The position numbers and the translations under genes were made by a program. From Oscillospiraceae bacterium (GTDB taxonomy: Bacteria > Bacillota > Clostridia > Oscillospirales > Oscillospiraceae): a stretch of 12,449 nucleotides of DNA. Position 1 is the stretch's first letter, and each line of letters opens with the position of its first letter. The notes beneath the pieces were generated by a model. The model was not told where the DNA came from and searched no databases. It saw nothing but the letters and a program-made list of their open reading frames with translations. The stretch lies in NCBI GenBank assembly GCA_017620315.1, contig JAFZQQ010000299.1, forward strand, positions 1-12,449, in the 5' to 3' direction. Shown here in pieces: positions 5,518-12,449 of the stretch.

Positions 5518-6212
5518 GCAACATTTTGGAATGCAAGGCGCTGACAAAACGCTATGGCGGCAAGGAAGCTCTCAGCGCGATAGATCTTTCACTCGAGCCG
5601 GGGCGCATCGTGGGCCTTCTGGGGCCCAACGGAAGCGGGAAGACGACGCTCATCAAGCTTGCCTGCGGGCTGCTGACGCCGACCGCCGGGGGTATCTACA
5701 TCAACGGCGAGGCGCCTTCAAAGGCGACGAACGCGATCGTCTCCTATCTGCCCGAGCGCATCGCTCTGCCGCTGTGGATGACGACGCAGCAGGCGATGGA
5801 TTTCTACGGCGACTTCTACGCCGACTTCCGCCGCGACGCCGCGGAGGACATGGTCTCGCGGCTGGGGCTTGAGCTGCGCCAGACGATCAAAACGATGTCG
5901 AAGGGCACGCGCGAAAAGCTGCAGCTCATCCTCACGATGAGCAGGGCTGCAAGGCTGTATCTCCTTGACGAGCCTATCGGCGGCGTGGACCCCGCCACGC
6001 GCGACTACATACTCAAAACGATACTCACCAACTACAGCGAGGAATCCACGGTGCTCATCTCGACGCACCTGATCTCCGACGTCGAGCATGTGCTTGACGA
6101 GGCGGTGTTCCTGCGCGAGGGCAGCATTATGCTGCACGAGAGCGTGGACACGATCCGTGAGGAGAAGGGCAAGAGCGTCGACGAGCTGTTCCGCGAGGTC
6201 TTCGCGTGCTGA
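5514..6212 (+). CDS. ABC transporter ATP-binding protein, YtrB/CcmA-like
   Basis: This is the cytoplasmic ATPase of a two-component ABC transporter working with the permease at 6228. It has 232 residues. Walker A GPNGSGKT is at 37-44, and Walker B LYLLDEP at 148-154 is followed by GGVDP. The switch His is in STHL (His185). The signature sequence is MSKGTREKLQ (128-137) instead of LSGGQ, a known drift in YtrB-type proteins. The ATG overlaps the regulator's stop codon, and a GAGGAGAGGG stretch at the end of that gene is the ribosome binding site. Operon context suggests export or sensing of an envelope-active compound, but the substrate cannot be read from the sequence. Confidence 0.94.
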   Translation: MSNILECKALTKRYGGKEALSAIDLSLEPGRIVGLLGPNGSGKTTLIKLACGLLTPTAGGIYINGEAPSKATNAIVSYLPERIALPLWMTTQQAMDFYGDFYADFRRDAAEDMVSRLGLELRQTIKTMSKGTREKLQLILTMSRAARLYLLDEPIGGVDPATRDYILKTILTNYSEESTVLISTHLISDVEHVLDEAVFLREGSIMLHESVDTIREEKGKSVDELFREVFAC

Positions 6213-6227
6213 GAGGAGGAATTAAAA

Positions 6228-7025
6228 ATGTTGGGTAAGCTGATGAAGCATGAGTTCCGCGCCACCGGGCGCATCGGGCTGCCGCTTTGCGGCATTATGA
6301 TGGCTCTTTCCGTCGTTGCGGGCATGGTGATCCGCCTCTGGAGCGATAATCTGGAATACGGCTGGCGCGAGCAGGCCGGTTCGATCATTATCTTTCTCTA
6401 CGGCTTGAGCGTGTTCGCCGTCGGCATCGGCATCTTCATTGTACTAATGCAGCACTACAAGCGCAACCTTCTGGGCGACGAGGGCTATCTGATGCGCACG
6501 CTGCCCGTGAACATACATGAGCTGCTGCTCTCGAAGCTTTTTGTGGCGCTGCTGTGGTATATCGCCTCGATCCTTCTGACCATGCTTTCCGGGCTGGTTG
6601 TCGTTTTCATATCCGGCGAGGTCAAGCTCTCCGAATTCGGCGGGCTGATGGATGTGATCCGTGACGGGCTCGCCAGTACAGACGCCTACACCTGGCTCTG
6701 TGCATTCCTTGCCTACATCGGCGGTATGAGCCTGCTGACGCTGCTGTTCTACGCCGATTACGCCATGACGCAGAGCTTCAGCAAGCACAAGGTGCTCTAC
6801 AGCGTCATCTTTGTGGTGGTTTTCATTGTTCTGCTGCGCCTCGTCTTTTGGTTCAACAGCGCGCTCGTCGCGAGCGGCTTCGGAGCGCCCTATTTCGGCT
6901 CCAACGAATCCGGCGTCTATGTGTCCCACGGCGCGGAGGTCGGGCTCATCGAGCTGTATCTCTCCTGCGTGTTGGTCTATTTCATCACCTGGGCATTTCT
7001 CAAATACAAGCCGAATCTGGAATGA
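6228..7025 (+). CDS. ABC transporter permease, ABC-2-like, six membrane helices
   Basis: This is the membrane subunit of the same transporter, 265 residues. Hydrophobic segments lie near 16-36, 52-76, 104-129, 155-176, 188-209 and 240-259. The loop after helix 2 carries GDEGYLMRTLPV (83-94), a motif I associate with permeases of small GntR-linked clostridial ABC operons. The start ATG has AGGAGG at 6214-6219 with an 8-base gap, 15 bases after the ATPase stop. It is the last gene of the operon, closed by the double hairpin at 7038-7099. No large extracellular domain is present, unlike BceB-type bacitracin sensors. Confidence 0.87.
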   Translation: MLGKLMKHEFRATGRIGLPLCGIMMALSVVAGMVIRLWSDNLEYGWREQAGSIIIFLYGLSVFAVGIGIFIVLMQHYKRNLLGDEGYLMRTLPVNIHELLLSKLFVALLWYIASILLTMLSGLVVVFISGEVKLSEFGGLMDVIRDGLASTDAYTWLCAFLAYIGGMSLLTLLFYADYAMTQSFSKHKVLYSVIFVVVFIVLLRLVFWFNSALVASGFGAPYFGSNESGVYVSHGAEVGLIELYLSCVLVYFITWAFLKYKPNLE

Positions 7026-7037
7026 TACGCTGACAAA

Positions 7038-7058
7038 CGGGGCCGAAAAAAGGCCCCG
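7038..7058 (+). terminator. First hairpin after the ABC operon
   Basis: CGGGGCC (7038-7044) and GGCCCCG (7052-7058) form a perfect 7-bp stem with loop GAAAAAA. It lies 12 bases past the permease stop. No T-run follows it, so it may act together with the next hairpin. Confidence 0.6.
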
Positions 7059-7060
7059 CA

Positions 7061-7099
7061 GCAACGCCGTCCCGCCTATAAAGCGGGGCGGCGTTGTTA
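7061..7099 (+). terminator. Second hairpin after the ABC operon
   Basis: Positions 7062-7075 pair with 7083-7096 over 14 bp with one G-U wobble, around loop CTATAAA. The tail is TTAT followed by GTAAACTT, a weak T-run. The stem is long and stable and lies just upstream of the next promoter, so it probably completes termination of the ABC operon. Confidence 0.7.
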
Positions 7100-7130
7100 T
7101 GTAAACTTGTATGTTGCTTGCTTTATAAGC

Positions 7131-7158
7131 TTGCAAAAGCTTTGCAATTCGGTATAAT
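7131..7158 (+). promoter_or_regulatory. Promoter of the MBOAT-SGNH operon with overlapping palindrome
   Basis: TTGCAA (7131-7136) lies 16 bases before a perfect TATAAT (7153-7158). A 17-base palindrome, TTGCAAA-AGC-TTTGCAA (7131-7147), covers the -35 box and most of the spacer, where a repressor would compete with RNA polymerase. The start would fall near 7165, before AAGGAG at 7179-7184. Confidence 0.7.
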
Positions 7159-7191
7159 GGTATCTGCCCACAAAAGATAAGGAGAAAGCGC

Positions 7192-8682
7192 ATGCTTTTC
7201 AACTCACTTGAGTTTTTGCTGTTTTTCCCGGCGGTGACGCTGCTCTACTTTGCTATCCCCGCGCGCTGGCGGCATATCTGGCTGCTTGCCGCGAGTTATT
7301 ATTTCTATATGTGCTGGTCGCCGAAATACGCGCTGCTGATGCTTTTTTCGACCGTGGTGACCTGGAGGGGCGGGCGCGTGATCGCGCGCGCGGATGCGCT
7401 GCCGGAGGGAAAGCGCCGCACGCGGTTCAGAAAGGGCGCGCTGATTGCCTCCGTCACCGCAAATCTCGCGGTGCTGACGGTGTTTAAGTACCTCACCTTC
7501 ATCCTTGAAAACATCTCACGCGCGGCGGGGCTTGTGGGGCTGAGCTTCACCGTTCCCGCGATCGGGCTGCTGCTGCCGGTCGGCATTTCTTTCTATACCT
7601 TCCAGGCGCTGGGCTACACCATCGACGTCTATCGCGGGGATATTGACGCGGAGCCGGATATCCTTCGCTACGCGCTGTTTGTCTCCTTCTTTCCGCAGCT
7701 CGTAACCGGGCCTATCGAGCGTTCCGGCTCGCTGCTGCGCCAGCTTCGCGCCGAACAGAGCTTCGACGGCGCGCGCGTGCGCGCGGGGCTTGTGCGCATG
7801 GGCTGGGGCTTCTTTATGAAGATGGTCGTCGCGGACAGGCTCGCCTGGTTCGTCGACACGGTCTACAACGCACCGGAGGGGCAAGCGGGCAGCGCGGTCG
7901 CGCTCGCGACGCTCTTTTTCATGTTTCAGGTCTACTGCGACTTCGGAGGCTATTCCAACATCGCCATCGGCGCGGCGCAGGTCATGGGCGTCAAGTTGAT
8001 GGAGAACTTTCCAAGGCCCTTCCTTTCACGTTCCTTCCGCGATTACTGGTCGCGCAACCACGTTTCGCTCTCAACCTGGTTCCGGGACTATCTCTACTTT
8101 CCGCTCGGCGGGAGCCGCAAGGGCAAGGCGCGCATGGTGCTCAACACGATGATCGTGTTTGTCGTCAGCGGACTTTGGCACGGCGCCGCCTGGCACTTTG
8201 TCTTCTGGGGCGCGGTGCATGGCGTGTGCATCGCTGCCGGAAGGCTGACGCTGCCCTGTCGAAAGAAGCTGCGCGCCGCGCTGCATATCCCGGAGGACGG
8301 CGCGCTCCACCGCGCGGTGAGCTGGTTTTTGACCTTTATAATGCTTGCGGGCACCTATGTCCTCTTCCGCGCGAATTCCATGCACGACATCGTGACGCTG
8401 TTCCACGCGATGTTCTGCGATTTCCGCCTCTCCGCGCTCGCGGGCGAGAAGCTCTACGCCTACGGGCTGGACAGGATGGATATGCTTGCCGCGCTCATTT
8501 CGCTTGCGGTGCTGATCGCCGTCGACCTGCTCGCGGAGCGCGGAGACCTGCTCGGCAGGCTGGAGCGCAAGCCGCTTCCGATACGCTGGGCGGTCTACCT
8601 GCTGCTCATTTTCTCTATACTTATCTTCGGCGTCTACGGGCCGGAGTACAACGCCGCGGCGTTCATCTATTTCGCTTTCTGA
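7192..8682 (+). CDS. MBOAT-family membrane O-acyltransferase, AlgI/DltB-like
   Basis: This is a polytopic membrane enzyme that moves acyl groups, often acetyl or D-alanyl, across the membrane for attachment to envelope polymers. Of 496 residues, GISFYTFQALGYTIDVYRG (131-149) is characteristic, followed by FFPQLVTGPIER (166-177). QVYCDFGGYSNIAIG (246-260) comes next, then NHVSLSTWFRDYLYFPLGG (289-307). SGLWHGAAW (326-334) holds the catalytic His at 330. The second conserved His is 290, in the context SRNH, where AlgI-type proteins as I know them usually have RRWH. Ten or more hydrophobic segments span the chain. The start ATG follows AAGGAG with a 7-base gap. The stop is 14 bases before the start of the SGNH gene, so the two form an operon. 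The acceptor polymer is unknown; without dltA or dltC nearby, teichoic acid D-alanylation is not indicated. Confidence 0.94.
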   Translation: MLFNSLEFLLFFPAVTLLYFAIPARWRHIWLLAASYYFYMCWSPKYALLMLFSTVVTWRGGRVIARADALPEGKRRTRFRKGALIASVTANLAVLTVFKYLTFILENISRAAGLVGLSFTVPAIGLLLPVGISFYTFQALGYTIDVYRGDIDAEPDILRYALFVSFFPQLVTGPIERSGSLLRQLRAEQSFDGARVRAGLVRMGWGFFMKMVVADRLAWFVDTVYNAPEGQAGSAVALATLFFMFQVYCDFGGYSNIAIGAAQVMGVKLMENFPRPFLSRSFRDYWSRNHVSLSTWFRDYLYFPLGGSRKGKARMVLNTMIVFVVSGLWHGAAWHFVFWGAVHGVCIAAGRLTLPCRKKLRAALHIPEDGALHRAVSWFLTFIMLAGTYVLFRANSMHDIVTLFHAMFCDFRLSALAGEKLYAYGLDRMDMLAALISLAVLIAVDLLAERGDLLGRLERKPLPIRWAVYLLLIFSILIFGVYGPEYNAAAFIYFAF

Positions 8683-8695
8683 GGAGGTGCGCGCT

Positions 8696-9637
8696 TTGGA
8701 AAAGAAAAAGACCTCTGTCCTCCGCGGCATACTGCGCACGGCGGCTTTCGCGCTGCTTTTCGCGTTTTTGTTCCATGCGGTCAGCACGGTGCTCGCGGAC
8801 AAGCGCTTCCGCGACTCCATGGCGGCGTTTTACGCCGAGCCGCGCAACTCCGTCGAGGTGCTGCTCATGGGCTCGTCGCGGGTGCACAACGGCATCTCCG
8901 CAGCGCAGCTTGAGGAGGAGTTCGGCATCCGCGCAAACAACTTTTCTCAGGACGGGCAGGTGCTGCCCGTGACGTGGTACGCGCTGCGGGAGGCGCTGAG
9001 ATACCAGAAGCCGAAGGTCGTGGTGCTGGATGTCTATAAGGTCATACAGGACAGCCTGATCGACTCGCCCGCCTCGCTCCACCGCACGACGGACAACATG
9101 AGCGTCGGGCTCCCAAGGGTGGAGATGATCTACGACCTGCTGCCGAAGGGCGAGCGGGCGGAGTTCCTGTTCAACATCATCACCTATCACACGCGCTGGA
9201 AGGAGCTGACTGCGGTCGACTTCGCCCCGGCGGACGTCAGCGGCAAGGGCGACGAGATACTGGAGGGGACGTATCAGCCTTACGAGGGCTTTGCGGTCGT
9301 GCCGGAGAGCGTCACCGCGTCTGGCGCGGAGTGCGAGCTCCGATACCTCGATAAGATCGTCGAGCTGTGCGAGAAGGAGGGCATCGAGCTGCTGCTGGTG
9401 TCGGTGCCGTTCACCACGGCGGAGGACGACGACCTCAGCCGTCAGGAGGTGCTCAACGGAATGGCGGAGTATGCGAGGGAAAAGGGGCTTCCCTACATCA
9501 ACATGATGCACATGACCGAGGAGCTGGGCTTCGATTTCTCGACCGACATGGCGGATATGTACCACCTCAACGCGGAGGGGATGCGCAAGGTGACGGACTG
9601 GCTCGGGCGGTATCTGCAGCAAAACTACGGACTGTGA
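8696..9637 (+). CDS. SGNH/DltD-like extracytoplasmic acyltransferase partner of the MBOAT protein
   Basis: This is a membrane-anchored protein with its catalytic domain outside the cell. It probably transfers the acyl group delivered by the MBOAT enzyme to the final glycan, as AlgJ/AlgX or DltD-type proteins do. Of 313 residues, a signal anchor lies near 13-34. The block I motif LLMGSSRVHNGIS (56-68) places the likely nucleophile at Ser61. The C-terminal catalytic pair sits in DMYHLNAEG (287-295), with Asp287 and His290. I chose TTG at 8696 as start because GGAGG (8683-8687) lies 8 bases before it. The in-frame GTG at 8687 overlaps that signal and would leave it no binding site. Context with the MBOAT gene makes the pairing likely; the substrate is not visible. 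Confidence 0.87.
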   Translation: MEKKKTSVLRGILRTAAFALLFAFLFHAVSTVLADKRFRDSMAAFYAEPRNSVEVLLMGSSRVHNGISAAQLEEEFGIRANNFSQDGQVLPVTWYALREALRYQKPKVVVLDVYKVIQDSLIDSPASLHRTTDNMSVGLPRVEMIYDLLPKGERAEFLFNIITYHTRWKELTAVDFAPADVSGKGDEILEGTYQPYEGFAVVPESVTASGAECELRYLDKIVELCEKEGIELLLVSVPFTTAEDDDLSRQEVLNGMAEYAREKGLPYINMMHMTEELGFDFSTDMADMYHLNAEGMRKVTDWLGRYLQQNYGL

Positions 9638-9656
9638 GAGATGCGACGATTTTCTG

Positions 9657-9685
9657 TTGCGAAACCGGAGAAAGTGTGCTAAACT
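9657..9685 (+). promoter_or_regulatory. Promoter of the 77-residue protein gene
   Basis: TTGCGA (9657-9662) lies 17 bases before TAAACT (9680-9685), with a TGn extended -10 (TGC at 9677-9679). Each box matches consensus at 4 of 6 positions. It sits just after the SGNH gene, with no clear terminator between, so some transcription may also continue from the MBOAT operon. Confidence 0.5.
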
Positions 9686-9728
9686 GAATAGCGGTCAGGA
9701 AATGCCAACGGAAAGGGAGGCGAAAAAG

Positions 9729-9962
9729 ATGGCTGACGAAAAGGAAAAGAAGGAACAACAGCAGGACGACGAGCTGGATTATGAAGCCGTTCTCGCCGAC
9801 CTGAGCCGTCAGGCGCACGAAAAGGAGCTTGAGGCGCTGGCAAGCCTGACGCTGCTGCGAAGCTCCTATGATAACCCGGAATCGCTCAGCCCGCAGGAGC
9901 AGGAGCGAAAAGATCTCGACGCGCGTCTGCAAAAGATCATCAGCGATCTGGTGGACGACTGA
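9729..9962 (+). CDS. Short, highly charged acidic protein of unknown function, 77 residues
   Basis: I do not recognise this protein. It is soluble, without signal peptide, membrane segment or Cys. Residues 1-16 are a charged tail dominated by Glu, Lys, Gln and Asp. The rest reads as two helices, about 18-46 and 54-76, with heptad-like Leu spacing and a break at DNPESLSP, so a helical hairpin or coiled coil is plausible. The start ATG follows AGGGAGG (9714-9720) with an 8-base gap; upstream in-frame codons lack such a signal. Its own promoter precedes it and a long hairpin follows. Its position before the secreted repeat protein may be chance. Confidence 0.75.
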   Translation: MADEKEKKEQQQDDELDYEAVLADLSRQAHEKELEALASLTLLRSSYDNPESLSPQEQERKDLDARLQKIISDLVDD

Positions 9963-9978
9963 AAACGAAACATCAGGC

Positions 9979-10023
9979 AATTCTGCCCGTTCCGGAAGGA
10001 GCTCCGGGGCGGGCAGAATTTGG
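9979..10023 (+). terminator. Terminator-like hairpin between the charged protein and the repeat protein
   Basis: AATTCTGCCCG (9979-9989) and CGGGCAGAATT (10010-10020) form a perfect 11-bp stem, with an inner CCGGA/TCCGG pairing. The tail is only three T residues counted with the stem end, then GGG. It lies 16 bases past one stop codon and about 30 bases before the next start codon. No promoter is visible after it, so it may act as an attenuator rather than a full stop. Confidence 0.65.
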
Positions 10024-10053
10024 GTCAACACAAAAAAGAGAGGGAGAAAACGC

Positions 10054-12449
10054 ATGAGGAGAAAGATCTTTACCGTTTTGCTGGCGCTTATGCTGGCGCT
10101 GACGCTCGTCGCCGCCGCGGAGCCGAAAACCCGGGCCGCAGGGGACTCGAAGCCGCCGAAGGTGTGGGTCGGCGTGGATTACTACGAGCATGTGGATCTC
10201 GTTCACCACCCCTATGAGGCTTTTGATGACGGGAATGGCGGCGAGGTATACTATACGCCGCCCGCGGAGGGCGAGACCGCCGGCACGCTGACACTTAGTA
10301 ATTTCAATATGGTGCAGGGCAGTTATCATTGGAATAACGACCGCAAGGAAGCCTATGCGATCTGGGCGGACGGTGATTTGAATATCGTGGTCAGCGGCAA
10401 TTCCGTCTTGCAGCCCGAAGACTTCGAGCACACCACGCTGTACGGTATCCGTGTCAACGGCAAGCTGACGATCAAAAACGCCGCGGACTCGAACGCAAAG
10501 CTGACGGTCAAGATGACCAGAGACCCGAACGACAAAGACACCGTCACCAACGCGGCCTATGGCATTTGGTGTTCAAGCACACTGACCGTTCAGAACAACA
10601 CCACCGGCAGCATCACAGTCGAGGCGATCGGCAGCGACGTCAACACCGACACATCTCACAGGGGCCTGAGCTACGGCGTGTATGCGGCGCAAGCGCTCAA
10701 CGTCGGCACGGGCGCCACGCTGATCGGAAGGGGCGGCGCGGTGCGGAGCAACGTTCCGGGAAACGTCACTAACGACGCGTCCCACAGCGTGGGCGTCACC
10801 GTTAACGCCGCGTCGACGATCAGCGGCAATGTGACCGCCAAAGGCAGCTATGTCTACGCCGAAAACGGCAAGGGCTACAGCTACGGGATCGGCAGCTGGA
10901 ACGACGCCCCGATCACGATCAACGGCGGCACTGTCACAGCAACGGGCGGCACCTCGCCGGGAACGAGCTGCGGCATCTACGCGAACAGGGCTCTGACCAT
11001 CTCGGGCGCCGCCAACATCACCGCCAACGGCGGCAGCGTGACCGGCGAGAACGGCAAAAGCTGCGGTATCGAGTGCAACGTTGGAGCGCTGACCAAGAGC
11101 GGCAGCGGCACGCTCATCGCCAACGGCGCCGCGCTGACCGTCGAAAAAGGCCACAGCTTCGGGATCTACGCGCATAGCAGCTCGGAGTTCAGCGGCGGCA
11201 CAGTCCGCGTTCAGGGCGGCGACACGACGGGAAACAACAGCTACAGCTACGGGATCCGTTCGGAAGGCGACATGACGATCAGCGCCGGTACGTTCACCGC
11301 CACGGGCGGCGCGGCGGCGGCGACGAGCTCCGGCGTCACTACAAGCTCGAATCATAACTCGGCGCTGACCATCTCCGGCACCGCCAGCGTGACCGCTTAC
11401 GGCGGGACCGCCTACAGCAGCTCCGGCATCTACTGCGGCGGCGAGCTGACACTGAGCAGCAGCGGCACGATCTCCGCATACGGTGGGGCGAACAGCAGCG
11501 ACAGCGATGGCGTCGAAGTAAAAAAAGACGCTAAAATCACCAAAGGCACAGTCAAGGCCTGCGGCGGAACGGACAGCGGGAGCAGCACCGGTTTCTCGGT
11601 GGGCGGCGACGCTGACCTCGTCGGCGGCAAGGTCGTCGCCGTGGGCGGCGGCGCGACAGTCGCGGGCGACACGATGAAAAAGAGCTGTGGCTTTTATACG
11701 TACCAGACCCTGAAGGTCTCAAGCTTATCCGCCCGTCTTGAGGCGACTGGCGGCGATCTGAGCAAGTCCGCCCATTCCGCGGCGGAAAGCACCGGGGTGG
11801 TGGCGTATTCCGGCGCGACGATCAGCAAAGGCTCCGTCGTCGCCTCGGGCGGCAAGGCAGCCTACAGCACCGGGCTTGAAACGCCGGGCGCGAGCGCCTT
11901 GATCCTCGTGCAAAACGGCGGCTCGCTCAAGGCGACCGGAGATACGGGCGTCGGCGATCCTGCCACGTCCAGATCCTACGGCGTCAGGCTTTTCGCTAAC
12001 GAAGCGGAGCTCCGGGCAGAGGGCGGCACAGTCGTCGCCGCGGGCGGGCAGGCGCCGAAGTCCGCCGGCGTCTATTCCGAGCAATCCACCTCCGTCAGCT
12101 GCGTTTCCGGCGGCATGCTCACGGCGACGGGCGGCAATACCGGGGACAGCGGTTACACCTACGGCATTTATACCATCGGCCTTGTGACGGTCGACGGCGG
12201 CAGCACGATCGTCGCACGGAGCGGCGACGGCGTCGCCGACGCGGACGCGTTGGGCTGGGGCGTGACCTGCGGCGGCGTCGACTGCGCCGGAACGCTCATG
12301 GCGACGGGCGGCAGCTTCTCCGCCGGGAAAGGGAGCAGCTGCGCTCTGAGGGTGACCGGCAACGGCGATCAGAAATGCACCGTCAGCGGCGGCGCGCTCA
12401 CGGCGACGGGCGGCACGGCGCAGAACAGCCAGGGCATATATTCGCTAAC
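10054..12449 (+). CDS. Large secreted beta-solenoid repeat protein, C-terminus outside the window
   Basis: This is a probable cell-surface or secreted protein of which 798 full codons are visible with no stop. The start ATG follows GGGAG (10042-10046) with a 7-base gap. Residues 1-22 are a clear signal peptide (RRK, then a Leu/Ala-rich core, then AAA). Residues about 30-129 are a unique domain containing VWVGVDYYEHVDL (34-46) and AYAIWADGDLNIVVSGN (104-120). This resembles the start of clostridial proteins annotated as carbohydrate-binding domain proteins. From residue 130 on, degenerate repeats follow the pattern YGIY-x-LTISGG-x-VTATGG. Gly, Ser, Thr and Ala dominate. Twelve Cys residues are scattered through the repeats, for example at the SCGIY and GIYC positions. 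The pattern suggests a parallel beta-solenoid, possibly a glycan-binding adhesin related in style to the Cthe_2159 family. No sorting signal is in view because the end is missing. Function is inferred. Confidence 0.88.
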   Translation, partial: MRRKIFTVLLALMLALTLVAAAEPKTRAAGDSKPPKVWVGVDYYEHVDLVHHPYEAFDDGNGGEVYYTPPAEGETAGTLTLSNFNMVQGSYHWNNDRKEAYAIWADGDLNIVVSGNSVLQPEDFEHTTLYGIRVNGKLTIKNAADSNAKLTVKMTRDPNDKDTVTNAAYGIWCSSTLTVQNNTTGSITVEAIGSDVNTDTSHRGLSYGVYAAQALNVGTGATLIGRGGAVRSNVPGNVTNDASHSVGVTVNAASTISGNVTAKGSYVYAENGKGYSYGIGSWNDAPITINGGTVTATGGTSPGTSCGIYANRALTISGAANITANGGSVTGENGKSCGIECNVGALTKSGSGTLIANGAALTVEKGHSFGIYAHSSSEFSGGTVRVQGGDTTGNNSYSYGIRSEGDMTISAGTFTATGGAAAATSSGVTTSSNHNSALTISGTASVTAYGGTAYSSSGIYCGGELTLSSSGTISAYGGANSSDSDGVEVKKDAKITKGTVKACGGTDSGSSTGFSVGGDADLVGGKVVAVGGGATVAGDTMKKSCGFYTYQTLKVSSLSARLEATGGDLSKSAHSAAESTGVVAYSGATISKGSVVASGGKAAYSTGLETPGASALILVQNGGSLKATGDTGVGDPATSRSYGVRLFANEAELRAEGGTVVAAGGQAPKSAGVYSEQSTSVSCVSGGMLTATGGNTGDSGYTYGIYTIGLVTVDGGSTIVARSGDGVADADALGWGVTCGGVDCAGTLMATGGSFSAGKGSSCALRVTGNGDQKCTVSGGALTATGGTAQNSQGIYSL
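10441..12449 (+). repeat. Array of about 21 degenerate coding repeats in the secreted protein
   Basis: Aligning on the recurring GI/GV dipeptide after Tyr, Ser, Cys or Thr gives about 21 full units. They run from residue 130 to residue 793, an average of 31.6 residues (about 95 bases) each. Unit length varies from about 25 to 38, mainly in the loop after TGG. Units end in variants of the VTATGG box and start again with SYGIY, SCGIY, SSGIY or TGV. The DNA repeats are not identical, so the array is old or under diversifying change rather than recently duplicated. Confidence 0.8.

Noticed and set aside
6444..7202. Minus-strand open frame of 252 codons
   Set aside because: It is antisense to the permease and spans the double terminator and the next promoter. 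Its predicted product has no motif.
8663..9622. Minus-strand open frame of 319 codons
   Set aside because: It is antisense to the SGNH-type gene, where the GSSR and DxxH motifs are on the plus strand. Its His/Arg/Leu-rich product is typical of a shadow frame.
10573..11355. Minus-strand open frames beneath the repeat protein (also 11430-11672, 11725-12084, 12168-12362)
   Set aside because: The plus strand is open without a stop from 10054 to the window end and carries a signal peptide and regular repeats. The antisense frames follow from that biased codon use.
10441..12449. Possible CRISPR or tandem DNA repeat array
   Set aside because: The periodicity is in the protein (about 31-32 codons). 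Units vary in length and DNA sequence, and there are no identical direct repeats with unique spacers.

Overview
The window looks like the chromosome of a GC-rich, spore-forming Firmicute of the class Clostridia, probably a gut-type Oscillospirales relative. The reasons are strong AGGAGG-type ribosome binding sites, consensus sigma-A promoters, a GerA/SpoVAF-type spore membrane protein, a YtrA-type GntR regulator with its ABC transporter, and a large secreted repeat protein of a kind often seen in gut clostridia. This placement is inferred from gene content and base composition, not from a marker gene. No tRNA, rRNA, CRISPR array, insertion sequence or integration site is visible.

The left third (1-4579) is transcribed leftward. 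From left to right on the map it holds a zinc/cadmium-type P1B ATPase whose C-terminus lies outside the window, an aldo/keto reductase with a C-terminal two-cluster ferredoxin domain, and an orphan GerA-family protein closest to SpoVAF. The ATPase has its own near-perfect sigma-A promoter, and a terminator-like hairpin separates it from the reductase. The 206 bp between the reductase and the SpoVAF-like gene contain three consecutive inverted repeats.

A divergent promoter region (4580-4738) switches the direction, and everything to its right is transcribed rightward. First comes a small unrecognised 87-residue protein with its own promoter and terminator. Next is a three-gene operon (GntR repressor, ABC ATPase, six-helix permease) that starts at a promoter carrying two palindromes and ends in a double hairpin. 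Then comes a two-gene unit of an MBOAT membrane O-acyltransferase and an SGNH-type extracytoplasmic partner. This pair probably exports acyl groups across the membrane and places them on a cell-envelope polymer.

The right end has a short acidic charged protein with its own promoter, a terminator-like hairpin, and a large secreted protein that runs off the window. At least 799 residues of it are visible. After a signal peptide and a unique N-terminal domain it consists of about 21 degenerate repeats averaging 31-32 residues, which look like a parallel beta-solenoid on the cell surface. Every intergenic gap is below 300 bp, and the obvious content of each is listed.

No clearly new multi-gene system is evident. 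The items most worth a second look are the changed Asp in the ATPase hinge motif, the three-hairpin region upstream of the reductase, the hairpin-guarded start of the repeat protein, and the solenoid protein itself.
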